Shown: positions 53,721 to 62,107 of the stretch, in pieces
How positions within the stretch are numbered: position 1 is the stretch's first letter
How the letters are laid out: each line of letters opens with the position of its first letter
Assembly: GCF_000400995.2 (NCBI RefSeq)
Contig: NZ_DF238908.1
Coordinates: 1-64,000 of the forward strand
Direction of reading: 5' to 3'
DNA: 64,000 nt
DNA from: Acidovorax sp. MR-S7
Lineage (GTDB): Bacteria > Pseudomonadota > Gammaproteobacteria > Burkholderiales > Burkholderiaceae_C
Program-made: the position numbers and the translations under genes
The notes under the pieces: generated by a model
What the model was told of the DNA's origin: nothing
The model's database searches: none
The model's input: only the letters and a program-made list of their open reading frames with translations

Positions 53721-54902
53721 ATGGACCACACCGCCCCCGACGACTTTTCCGGCCAGCTCGTGCGCTGGCGCCGCCATCTGCACCAGCACCCCGAAACCGG
53801 CTTCAACGAACAGCGCACGTCCGATTACGTGGCCGGCATCCTCCAGGCCCTGGGCCTGGAGGTACGCCGGGGCATCGGCGGCACGGGCGTGGTGGCCAGC
53901 CTCAAGGCCGGCACGGGCACGCGCGCCATCGGCATCCGGGCCGACATGGATGCGCTGGCCATCGCCGAGGCAGTGGGCCCGGACCAGGGCCGCACCCACG
54001 CCTCGCGCAATGCGGGCTGCATGCATGCCTGCGGGCACGACGGCCACATGGCCATGGCGCTGGGCGCCGCGCGGCTGCTGGCCGAGCGGCGGGACTTCGA
54101 CGGCACGGTGCGCTTCATCTTCCAGCCCTCCGAGGAGCATGGGCGCGGCGCCGCCGCGATGATGGCCGACGGGCTGTTCGAACGCTTTCCGGTGGACGAG
54201 ATCTACGGCGCGCACAACATGCCGGGCATGGCCGAAGGCCGCATCGCCACGCGCGCGGGCGGCATCATGGCCAGCGAGGACAACTTCGCCATCCACATCA
54301 CCGGCCGGGGCGGCCACGCCGCGCGCCCGCACATGGGCGTGGACCCGCTGGTGATCGGCGCGCAGATCGTGCTGGCGCTGCAGACCATCGTGGCGCGCGC
54401 CGTCGATCCGGGCGACAGCGCCGTGGTGTCGTGCACCGAGTTCATCACCGACGGCATCCGCAACGCCATCCCCACGCACGTGACCATCAAGGGCGACACG
54501 CGCAGCTATTCGCCCGCCGTGCAGGCGCTGCTGGAGGCGCGCATGCGCGCCATCTGCGAAGGGCTGTGCGCCGCGCACGGCGCGCACTGCACGGTGGAAT
54601 ACACGCACGAGTTCGCGCCCATCGTGAACTGGCCCGCCTGCACCGACGCCGCCGTGGCCGCCGCCACCGCCGTCGTGGGGGCGGACCAGGTAGACGCCGA
54701 CGTCGCGCCCATGATGATCTCGGAAGACTTCGGCGCCTTCCTGCGCCACGTGCCTGGCGCGTTCGTGTTCATCGGCAACGGCGCGGGCGACCGCCCCGGC
54801 GGCGTGCCGCTGCACAACGCCCGCTACGACTTCAACGACCGCGTGCTACCCGTCGGCGCGCGCTATTTCGCGGAAATCGCCCGCCGCCGCCTCACGCCAT
54901 GA
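53721..54902 (+). CDS. M20 family amidohydrolase (hippurate/N-acyl amino acid hydrolase type)
   Basis: A 393-residue dinuclear zinc amidohydrolase that removes acyl groups from amino acids or small peptides. The metal sites are GIRADMDALAI, HACGHDGHM (Cys104, His106), QPSEEHGRG and, near the end, MMISEDFGAF; the dimerisation lid domain spans about 180-290 (ITGRGGHAARPHMGVD). Substrate range cannot be fixed from sequence. It overlaps the next gene by ATGA, so the two enzymes are translated together. The neighbour suggests an acylated diamino acid. Confidence 0.93.
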   Translation: MDHTAPDDFSGQLVRWRRHLHQHPETGFNEQRTSDYVAGILQALGLEVRRGIGGTGVVASLKAGTGTRAIGIRADMDALAIAEAVGPDQGRTHASRNAGCMHACGHDGHMAMALGAARLLAERRDFDGTVRFIFQPSEEHGRGAAAMMADGLFERFPVDEIYGAHNMPGMAEGRIATRAGGIMASEDNFAIHITGRGGHAARPHMGVDPLVIGAQIVLALQTIVARAVDPGDSAVVSCTEFITDGIRNAIPTHVTIKGDTRSYSPAVQALLEARMRAICEGLCAAHGAHCTVEYTHEFAPIVNWPACTDAAVAAATAVVGADQVDADVAPMMISEDFGAFLRHVPGAFVFIGNGAGDRPGGVPLHNARYDFNDRVLPVGARYFAEIARRRLTP

Positions 54903-57352
54903 CCACGCCCCTCGTCACCAACTCCCAGGCGCGCCGCGGCGCATACGACGCCGAACTGCACGCCCTCATGAACCTGGCCACCGCGCGCCAGAGCCGGCAG
55001 TGGCTGCGCCCCTGGAGCGGCCTGCACCCCGGCCCCACGCCGCTGTGGGACCTGCCGGGCCTGGCCGCGCGCCTGGGCGTGCAGAGCATCGCGCTGAAGG
55101 ACGAATCCACCCGCTCTCCGCTGGCGAGCTTCAAGACGCTGGGCGCGCCCATCGCGCTGCTGCGCCTGGTGCTGCGCCGCTGGCCCGGCGCGGGCTTCAC
55201 GCCCGAAGGACTGTGGGCCGGCCGGCATGCGCAGGCGCTGGGCGGCTTCACTGTCATCAGCGCCACCGACGGCAACCACGGCCGCGCCCTGGCCGCCGCG
55301 GCGCAGAGCATCGGCTGCCGCTGCGTGATCGTGCTGCACGCGCATGTGAGCCAGGAGCGCGAGGCGCCCATCGCCGCGCTGGGCGCGCGCATCGTGCGCA
55401 TCGCGGGCAACTACGACGACTCCGTCGCCGAGGCCGCGCGGCTGGCCGCCGAACACGGCTGGCAGGTGGTGTCCGACACCTCGTACGACGGCTACGAGGA
55501 CATTCCCCGCGACGTGATGCAGGGCTATGGCGTGATCGCCGACGAGGTGCTCGACACCGCGCCGCCCCAGGGCCCCTGTCCCTATACCCATGTCTTCCTG
55601 CAGGGCGGTGTGGGTGGCCTGGCCGCGGGCCTGGCCAGCGTGTTCTGGGAGCGCTACGGCGCGCAGCGCCCCACCCTCGTCGTCGTGGAGCCGCAGCAGG
55701 CCGACTGCCTGCAGCAAAGCGCCCTGCGTGGTGCTCCCGCGCGCGCCACGGGCACGGTCGATTCGGTGATGGCGGGCCTGGCCTGCGGCGAAACCTCTCC
55801 GCTGGCCTGGCGCTTCCTCGCCCCCAGCGTGGATGGTTTCCTCACCGTGAGCGATGCCGACGCCGAGCAGGCCATGCGCCTGCTGGCCGGCGGCGAGGCC
55901 GGCGACGTGCCCATCGTCAGCGGCGAGTCGGGCGCCGCCGGCCTGGCCGGCCTGGCGGCGCTGCTGCGCAGCCCCGCACTGGCGGACCGCATGGGCCTGG
56001 ACGCCCAGTCGCGCGTGCTGCTGGTCAGCACCGAAGGCGCCACCGCCCCGGGCGTGTACGAATGCATCGTGGGCCGCAGCGCCGAGGCCGTGCGCGCGGC
56101 CCAGGCTGCCTGGCTGCGCGTGCAAGGCGGCATCGACGGCACGGCCCTGCAGCAGCGCCTGCACGCGCACGCCGCCATCGGCGCCACCGACGCCGGCGGC
56201 GTGTGCCGCATCGCCCTCACCGACGCCGACCGCGCCGGCCGCGACCAGATCGTGGCCTGGATGCGCGAATGCGGCCTGCACGTGCAGGTGGACCGGATCG
56301 GCAACATCTTCGGCACGCGTACGGGACAGGAAGCCCACGCCGCGCCGGTGATGACCGGATCGCACATCGACACCGTGGCCACCGGCGGCCGCTACGACGG
56401 CAACTACGGCGTGATCGCGGGGCTGGAGGTGGTGCGCTGGCTCGACGCGCGCGGCATCGGCACGCGCCGCCCCATCGTCGTCGCGGCCTTCACCAACGAA
56501 GAAGGCGTGCGCTTCATGCCCGACATGATGGGTTCGCTGGTGCACGCCGGCGGCCTGCCGCTCGCGCAGGCGCTGGACACCACCGGCACCGACGGCGCCC
56601 GCCTGGGCGACGAGCTGGCGCGCATCGGCTACGCGGGCGACCTGCCCTGCGGCAGCATCCGCCCGCATGCGTTCGTGGAACTGCACATCGAACAGGGGCC
56701 GGTGCTGGAGGCCGAGGGCATCGACATCGGCGTGGTGCACGACCTGCAGGGCATCTCGTGGCAGGAGATCGCCATCACCGGCCAGTCCAACCACGCCGGC
56801 ACCACGCCCATGCACCTGCGGCGCGACACGGGCTACTGCGCTGCCGCCATCGCCGTCTTCGTGCGCGGCCTGGCCGGCGCGGCAGGCGGCACGCTGGTCG
56901 GTACCGTAGGCGCGATCGGCCTGCACCCCGGCCTCATCAACGTGATCGCCGCACGCGCCACGCTCACCGTGGACCTGCGCCACACCGACGAGGCGCTGCT
57001 GCAGCGCGCGGAGGAGCAGCTTGCCGAGTACCTGCAACAGCTCGCAGCCGAGCAAGGCGTGCATATCGCGGCGCGGCGCCTGGCGCGCTTCGCCCCCGTG
57101 CGCTTCGACGAACGCATCGCTGCACGCATCGCAGCAGCCGCCGCCGCGCGCGGATACAGCCACCGCCGCATGACCTCCGGCGCGGGGCACGACGCGCAGA
57201 TGATGGCGCGCATCTGCCCGTCGGCCATGGTCTTCGTGCCCAGCCACCAGGGCATCAGCCACAACCCGCGCGAATACACCGCGCAGCGCCATCTGGCCCA
57301 AGGCGCCGATGTACTGCTGGACGTGGTGCGCTCGCTGGCCGATGAGCAATAG
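54899..57352 (+). CDS. Fusion of diaminopropionate ammonia-lyase and Zn-dependent hydantoinase/carbamoylase-type amidase
   Basis: An 817-residue protein with two complete enzymes. Residues 1-405 are a PLP-dependent diaminopropionate ammonia-lyase (Lys79 in PLASFKTLGAP, TDGNHGRA, VGGLAAGLASVFW), which turns 2,3-diaminopropionate into pyruvate and ammonia. Residues about 410-817 are an M20-type Zn hydrolase (GSHIDTVATGGRYDGNYG, FTNEEGVRFMPDM, HNPREYTA). No stop codon separates them; an internal GTG at 56120 has no ribosome site. The two are normally separate proteins. Together with the upstream M20 gene, the set looks suited to degrade an N-acylated or N-carbamoylated diaminopropionate. Confidence 0.88.
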   Translation: MTTPLVTNSQARRGAYDAELHALMNLATARQSRQWLRPWSGLHPGPTPLWDLPGLAARLGVQSIALKDESTRSPLASFKTLGAPIALLRLVLRRWPGAGFTPEGLWAGRHAQALGGFTVISATDGNHGRALAAAAQSIGCRCVIVLHAHVSQEREAPIAALGARIVRIAGNYDDSVAEAARLAAEHGWQVVSDTSYDGYEDIPRDVMQGYGVIADEVLDTAPPQGPCPYTHVFLQGGVGGLAAGLASVFWERYGAQRPTLVVVEPQQADCLQQSALRGAPARATGTVDSVMAGLACGETSPLAWRFLAPSVDGFLTVSDADAEQAMRLLAGGEAGDVPIVSGESGAAGLAGLAALLRSPALADRMGLDAQSRVLLVSTEGATAPGVYECIVGRSAEAVRAAQAAWLRVQGGIDGTALQQRLHAHAAIGATDAGGVCRIALTDADRAGRDQIVAWMRECGLHVQVDRIGNIFGTRTGQEAHAAPVMTGSHIDTVATGGRYDGNYGVIAGLEVVRWLDARGIGTRRPIVVAAFTNEEGVRFMPDMMGSLVHAGGLPLAQALDTTGTDGARLGDELARIGYAGDLPCGSIRPHAFVELHIEQGPVLEAEGIDIGVVHDLQGISWQEIAITGQSNHAGTTPMHLRRDTGYCAAAIAVFVRGLAGAAGGTLVGTVGAIGLHPGLINVIAARATLTVDLRHTDEALLQRAEEQLAEYLQQLAAEQGVHIAARRLARFAPVRFDERIAARIAAAAAARGYSHRRMTSGAGHDAQMMARICPSAMVFVPSHQGISHNPREYTAQRHLAQGADVLLDVVRSLADEQ

Positions 57353-57388
57353 GAGCCTGATAAGCGCTATCGAACCCCTGTGCAACCG

Positions 57389-58789
57389 CTAGACCACAGC
57401 AGCGCCAAACGACTCGGGCCGTCGCGCAAGCAGATGAGACAGCCGTCGAAGACCCGCCTTTAAGCGCTCACGGTCCTTGACGCAGCCCAAAGAAATCCGA
57501 ATGGCATTCACGGACCCGCTGCCATTGGCGAATGCCTCTGCCGGCGTGACGGCTATCCCCTCGCTGTCGGCGGCACGCGCCAGCTGCGAGGAGTTCCAAT
57601 ATCCGGGCAACTCCAGCCATACATGCAGGCCGTCTCCCGCGCCGCTGTACCGCCCCGCCAGAATATCCCTGGCCATCCAGTGGCGCAGACGCGCCTCCTT
57701 GCGTACGCCTTCCATCAATGCGGCAGCCGAGCCGTCGAGGATCCACTGCGTGGCGAGGGCTGCCGTCAGAGGAGCGGCCATCAGCGCAAATGACCTGAGC
57801 GCGACCAGGAACCGTTCGCGTTCGTGCGGGTCACGTATGAGCACAAACGCGACCCGCAAGCCGGGCGTCAGGCATTTCGACAGGGTCGAGATGTAGTACG
57901 CCTGCTCCGGAGCAAACGTGGCAACAGGTGGTGGAGGGGCATCGGCAAGCAGCCAATAGGGATCATCCTCAACGATTCGTACATTGCAGCGCTTCGCAAT
58001 GCTGGCGAGCTCCTGGCGCCGGCGTTCCGGAATGGTGATGGCGGTCGGGTTCTGCAATGTCGGATTGAGGTATACCAGCGCAGGCTTGTGCTGGCGGCAC
58101 GCTTGCTCAAGCATCTCAGGCACCATCCCGTGCCCATCCGCTTCCACCGCAATGATGTGGCGGCCGAATTGGGTCGCTGCGGTACGCAGGCCGGGATAAC
58201 TCGTCGGCTCTGCCAATATCACATCGTCAGGCCTCGTCAGTGCAAGGATCAGTGCGGCGATCGCCGCCTGCGCGCCCGGGCAGACAACCACCTGCACTGC
58301 ATCCAGATAGCCAAACATCGGTTCGAGCCATCGGGCTCCAGCCTTGCGGTCCGAGTCGCTTCCCCCGCCCAAGTGGTAAGTCATCAGCAATCCGGCATCC
58401 GACCTCATCAATACTTGAGACAAGCCCTGTTTCAGCAGGTCGTCGAAGTCCACGCCATCCGGCGATGGCGGGGTATTCATGCTCAGGTCGAGGATCGATG
58501 TCAGTTCGACTTTCGGTGCCGCGACATAGGTACCTCGAGCGCCGCGGCCCTCCAGCAAGTGGCGGCGCCTGGCTTCATCGTATGCGCGCGTGACCGTCGT
58601 CAGGTCGACGCCCAGCAGGGTTGCCAGCAGGCGCTGCGGAGGCAGGCGGTCACCCGGCTTCAGCGATCCTTCTGCCATCGCCGCCTGCAAGGCATCCGCA
58701 ATCTGCAGAAAACGCGGCCCGCCATGCACGGCCAATCGCGGCAGCCAAATGGGCAAATTGTCATCTTGCATGGTTTTCAGCGAGGACAT
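57389..58789 (-). CDS. MocR-type GntR/aminotransferase-like transcriptional regulator
   Basis: A 466-residue regulator: N-terminal GntR winged helix-turn-helix (about 25-90; LKPGDRLPPQRLLATLLGVD) joined to a fold type I aminotransferase domain (about 120-460). The PLP lysine lies in YISTLSKCLTPGLR, and EDDPYWLL and NPTLQNPTAI are PLP-site motifs. MocR proteins use PLP adducts of amino acids or amines as signals. ATG at 58789 is used; ATG at 58771 (MQDDNLPIWLPRL) is also possible. The convergent diaminopropionate operon ends 36 bases away, but regulation of it is only a possibility. Confidence 0.9.
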   Translation of the reverse strand: MSSLKTMQDDNLPIWLPRLAVHGGPRFLQIADALQAAMAEGSLKPGDRLPPQRLLATLLGVDLTTVTRAYDEARRRHLLEGRGARGTYVAAPKVELTSILDLSMNTPPSPDGVDFDDLLKQGLSQVLMRSDAGLLMTYHLGGGSDSDRKAGARWLEPMFGYLDAVQVVVCPGAQAAIAALILALTRPDDVILAEPTSYPGLRTAATQFGRHIIAVEADGHGMVPEMLEQACRQHKPALVYLNPTLQNPTAITIPERRRQELASIAKRCNVRIVEDDPYWLLADAPPPPVATFAPEQAYYISTLSKCLTPGLRVAFVLIRDPHERERFLVALRSFALMAAPLTAALATQWILDGSAAALMEGVRKEARLRHWMARDILAGRYSGAGDGLHVWLELPGYWNSSQLARAADSEGIAVTPAEAFANGSGSVNAIRISLGCVKDRERLKAGLRRLSHLLARRPESFGAAVV

Positions 58790-58949
58790 TTTGTCTCGAT
58801 GTATGGAAATTGCTTTCAGCCAATATGCCTCAGGACGTGCAGCGACCCCACTCTTGTATGGCAATCGCTGACGTTTGCGCCTCTCTCATCCGGGACGGTG
58901 GTGCTCCTCGCGATAGACAGTGTCAAGTCATAGGGTGGAAATTCTCAAG

Positions 58950-59180
58950 ATGATCGATTGGGTTCCTGTAGTCTTCGTTACGTTCAAGGTTCTCATCTTC
59001 GGCACCTGCATGTTCTTCGCCGTCAAGTGGCATTACGACCAAGGCAAGAGGATGGACAAGCGCGCGCTGCTGCGCACGGGCTGCAAGGTGGCTGCTGTCT
59101 TCATGCTGGGGCTCCTGGGGGTGATGCTCTTCACATTCACCCTTGCCAAGAGCCTCGGTGTGGACTTGAGCCTCCCCTGA
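58950..59180 (+). CDS. Small two-helix membrane protein
   Basis: A 76-residue protein with two hydrophobic segments (WVPVVFVTFKVLIFGTCMFF, then AAVFMLGLLGVMLFTFTLA) joined by a charged hairpin KWHYDQGKRMDKRALLRTG. It looks like a conserved hypothetical protein of Burkholderiales; no function is known to me. The ATG at 58950 puts the start just before helix 1; the frame continues upstream to a GTG at 58920. It is divergent from the MocR gene. Confidence 0.7.
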   Translation: MIDWVPVVFVTFKVLIFGTCMFFAVKWHYDQGKRMDKRALLRTGCKVAAVFMLGLLGVMLFTFTLAKSLGVDLSLP

Positions 59181-59249
59181 CCGCAAGGGCTGGCCGGCCG
59201 ATATCCGGCAGTGCCTCGCAACACACTGCAGCGCCGCTCCAGCCCTCCC

Positions 59250-60185
59250 TCAGGGCAAACCTTTCCCCACTTCCCTCAAGCACTCCACCAGCAACCCCGT
59301 CACTGGCGTCATCGCCTGACCCCGCAGGGTGATGAGGCCCACAGGCGGCAGTCCCACCGGCACCGGCAGCTTGAGCGCGGCCACCACGCCGCGCTGCGCA
59401 TAGTGCCGCGCCACCGTGCCCGCCATGAAGGCCACGGCGCCGCGCTGGTGCATGAAGGTGATTTGCGAGAGGAACGCCGCCGATTCGATGATGTCCGCCG
59501 GCGGGTGCAGGCCGTGGGCGAAGAACTGCTGCTCCAGCTTCACGCGCAGCGACGCCCAGGGCGGGGGCATCACGCAGGGCTGGGCGGCGATGTCGGCCCA
59601 GGTGGGCCTGCGCTTTTTCACCAGGGGGTGCGCTGGGTGCACCACGGCAGCCATCGGGTCTTCGTAGAGCGGCTCGGTTTCGAGGTCGGGCGAGGCATAG
59701 GCGGGTTCCAGGCGGCCCACGAACAGGTCCAGCTCGCCCAGGCGCAGGCGGGGCAGCAGGCGCGTGAGGTCGCCCTCGTCGATCAGCACGGTGGTGCGGC
59801 TGGAGCGGGCCTTGAGCCGTTCCACGGCGCGCGAGAGCAGCACGGGCGTGGCGGCCACCATGGCGCCCACGCTGGTGCGGCCGCTGGCGCCGCTGGCCTC
59901 GGCGGCGATCTCGTCGCGCGTGCGCTCGTAGCCTGCGAGCACCGAGCGCGCGAAGCGCACCACGCTGGCACCGGCGGCCGTGGGCTCGGTGCCACGCGTG
60001 GAGCGCTCGAACAGCGGCAGGCCGAACATGTTCTCGATCTCCGCCAGCGTCTTGGAGACGGCCGGCTGCGTGACGGAGAGGAATTCCGCCGCGCGGCCCA
60101 GGTGGCGGAACTGGTCCAGCGCCACCAGCATCTGCAGGTGGCGCAGCTTGAGGTTGCTGCGCAGCACGCGGTCGATCTTGCTCAT
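59250..60185 (-). CDS. LysR family transcriptional regulator (GbpR-like)
   Basis: A 311-residue regulator: helix-turn-helix at about 12-72 (GRAAEFLSVTQPAVSKTLAE) and effector domain about 100-300. The text LKLRHLQMLVALDQFRHLGR is typical of the GbpR/galactose-binding-protein-regulator branch that controls sugar and sugar-acid genes. This fits the divergent-side operon for a sugar-acid dehydratase at 61118 onward. Its start overlaps the DUF488 stop by ATGA, so it is the third gene of a DUF2945-DUF488-lysR operon, an unusual place for a regulator. Confidence 0.92.
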   Translation of the reverse strand: MSKIDRVLRSNLKLRHLQMLVALDQFRHLGRAAEFLSVTQPAVSKTLAEIENMFGLPLFERSTRGTEPTAAGASVVRFARSVLAGYERTRDEIAAEASGASGRTSVGAMVAATPVLLSRAVERLKARSSRTTVLIDEGDLTRLLPRLRLGELDLFVGRLEPAYASPDLETEPLYEDPMAAVVHPAHPLVKKRRPTWADIAAQPCVMPPPWASLRVKLEQQFFAHGLHPPADIIESAAFLSQITFMHQRGAVAFMAGTVARHYAQRGVVAALKLPVPVGLPPVGLITLRGQAMTPVTGLLVECLREVGKGLP

Positions 60186-60742
60186 GGCGGTCCGCCCTGC
60201 TCCGCCGCTGCGGGGTATGTAATGGCTCCGTCGGCCTGCACCACCGCGCCGGGCGTGAGCCTGGCGGGCTCCAGCCGGCCCGGGCCCATGATGTGGAACA
60301 CCGCCTCGCCGCTGGCGATCAGGTAGTCGGCCACGATGCGGCGGTGGCAGCGCCACCACACGGCTTCGGCGCACATCAGCGCGCAGCGCCGCGCGAGCCC
60401 CGCGTGGCGCAGGTGTTCGAGGCCGGCGCGGAATGCGGGCGACAGCGCATAGTCGGCGTAGCGGTGGAAGCTCGGGTTCTCCCAATAGCCGTTCAGCGCG
60501 CGCGCCAGTCCGGGCGAGCGGCCACGCAGGCCGCCCAGCGCGGCGATGTGTTCGTAGGCCATGCCTTGCGCGGCCAGGGCCGGTGCCAGCGCATCGTGGT
60601 TGAACTGCGGATTGGCGCGCGACATGGGCATCTTGCGGATGTCGGCCACCAACTCGACGCCGGCCTCGCGCAGCAGCGCCTCGAACTCGGCCAGGCTGCG
60701 GTTGGAATGGCCGATGGTGAAGAAGGGCGCCGCCTGCGTCAT
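60182..60742 (-). CDS. DUF488 domain protein
   Basis: A 186-residue protein of uncharacterised family DUF488. The typical opening FFTIGHSNRSLAEFEALLRE is followed by LVADIRKMPMSRANPQFN and later CAEAVWWRCHRRIVADYLI, the Cys/His-containing family motif. Start and stop both overlap neighbours by ATGA (60739-60742 and 60182-60185). Function unknown; the conserved C-x5-8-C-H-R pattern suggests a metal or active-site role. Confidence 0.88.
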   Translation of the reverse strand: MTQAAPFFTIGHSNRSLAEFEALLREAGVELVADIRKMPMSRANPQFNHDALAPALAAQGMAYEHIAALGGLRGRSPGLARALNGYWENPSFHRYADYALSPAFRAGLEHLRHAGLARRCALMCAEAVWWRCHRRIVADYLIASGEAVFHIMGPGRLEPARLTPGAVVQADGAITYPAAAEQGGPP

Positions 60743-60954
60743 AGCAGCCGCAGCGCGCTGCCTTTGTGGGCGGCGACGTGGTCGGTCTTGTCGCTCTTGA
60801 TCTCGTACTGCGGCTCCTGCGCGCTCGCGCGGTGCCGGTGGCCCTTGTAGTCGAAGTCGCTGGTGTGCACCGCGATGATGGTGCCGGTCACATGCCCGGC
60901 CTCGGAGTTCCAGCGCACGTGGTCGCCCACCTTGAATCGTGCCGTCGTGTTCAT
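60739..60954 (-). CDS. DUF2945 small protein (tudor-like)
   Basis: A 71-residue protein matching the DUF2945 family: KVGDHVRWNSEAGHVTGTII at the start, then DYKGHRHRAS and PQYEIKSDKTDHVAAHKGSA. The fold is predicted to be a small SH3/tudor-like barrel. Function unknown. The ATG at 60954 has GGAGA at proper distance. First gene of the operon with DUF488 and lysR. Confidence 0.85.
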   Translation of the reverse strand: MNTTARFKVGDHVRWNSEAGHVTGTIIAVHTSDFDYKGHRHRASAQEPQYEIKSDKTDHVAAHKGSALRLL

Positions 60955-61117
60955 GGGGTGTCTCCTTCGCTGCCTGCATTGTGCGCCGCCCGGCGTTCCG
61001 GCCCGCGGTTTCATAACCCGCAGGCAATGAAGACTGTCGATATTTTCATTGGATTGTTATGCGGCAGTTTCCAACAATGGCGCTGTTTCGCACAACCCCA
61101 CGACAGAAGGAGACAAC

Positions 61118-62107
61118 ATGACCACGCCACGCAGCGTGCAGCGCCGCCACGTGCTCGGCGCCCTGGGCGCCACCACCCTCGCCGCCGCATCCGGCCGCCT
61201 GTTCGCACAGAGCGGGCCCGAACGCCCCATCACCTTCATCTGCCCCTGGCCCGCCGGCGGCACGGCCGACCAGTCGATGCGCGCGCTGTGCACCGTGGCC
61301 GGCCGCGTGCTGGGCCAGTCCATCGCGGTGGAGAACAAGGCGGGCGCCTCCGGCATGATCGGCGCGAAGGCGCTGGCATCGGCCAGGCCCGACGGCTACA
61401 CCATCGGACAGATCCCGATCTCGGTCACGCGCTTCTCGCAGCTCGGCACGCTGCAGGCCGACCCGCGCAAGGACTTCACCTACATCGCGCGCACCTCGGG
61501 CCAGACCTTCGGCATCGCCGTGCCGGCCAATTCGCCCTACAAGACGCTGCAGGAATTCGTGGCCGCCGCCAAGGCCAAGCCCGGCCAGGTGACCTATGCC
61601 CACGCAGGCGTGGGTGGTGCCACGCATGTGGGCATGGAGGAATTCGCCGGCGCCGCGGGCATCCAGCTCAACCACGTGCCCTACAAGGGCGGCGCCGAGG
61701 CGCTGCAGGGCGTGCTGGGCGGCCACGTGGACGCGCTGGCCGACTCCAGCTCGTGGGCGCCGCACGTGGAAGCCGGCAAGCTGCGCCTGCTGGCCACCTG
61801 GGGCGAGCAGCGCACGCCGCGCTTCAAGGACGTGCCCACGCTCAAGGACCTGGGCTACAACGTGGTGGTGGATGCGCCCAACGGCATCGGCGCGCCCAAG
61901 GGCGTGGACCCGGCCATCCTCGCCAAGCTGCGCGACGCCTTCAGGCAGGCCGTGGCCAGCCCCGAGTTCAAGGCCGTGACGGACAAGATCGACGCGCCGG
62001 TGATGTACCTGGACGGCCCGGACTATGAAAAATACGTGAACACGGTCTACCAGAAGGAGGCCGTGCTGATCGACAAACTCAAGCTGCGCGAGCTGATGAA
62101 ATCATGA
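61118..62107 (+). CDS. Bug/TctC family solute-binding protein (sugar-acid operon)
   Basis: A 329-residue periplasmic protein whose signal peptide has twin arginines (VQRRHVLGALGATTLAAASG), so export by Tat is possible. The mature part starts near GPERPITFICPWPAGGTADQ, the Bug ligand loop; HVPYKGGAEALQGVLGGHVD is the mid motif. AGAAGGAG precedes the ATG at 61118. It overlaps the dehydratase start by ATGA, so its ligand is probably a sugar diacid such as galactarate or glucarate. Confidence 0.92.
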   Translation: MTTPRSVQRRHVLGALGATTLAAASGRLFAQSGPERPITFICPWPAGGTADQSMRALCTVAGRVLGQSIAVENKAGASGMIGAKALASARPDGYTIGQIPISVTRFSQLGTLQADPRKDFTYIARTSGQTFGIAVPANSPYKTLQEFVAAAKAKPGQVTYAHAGVGGATHVGMEEFAGAAGIQLNHVPYKGGAEALQGVLGGHVDALADSSSWAPHVEAGKLRLLATWGEQRTPRFKDVPTLKDLGYNVVVDAPNGIGAPKGVDPAILAKLRDAFRQAVASPEFKAVTDKIDAPVMYLDGPDYEKYVNTVYQKEAVLIDKLKLRELMKS

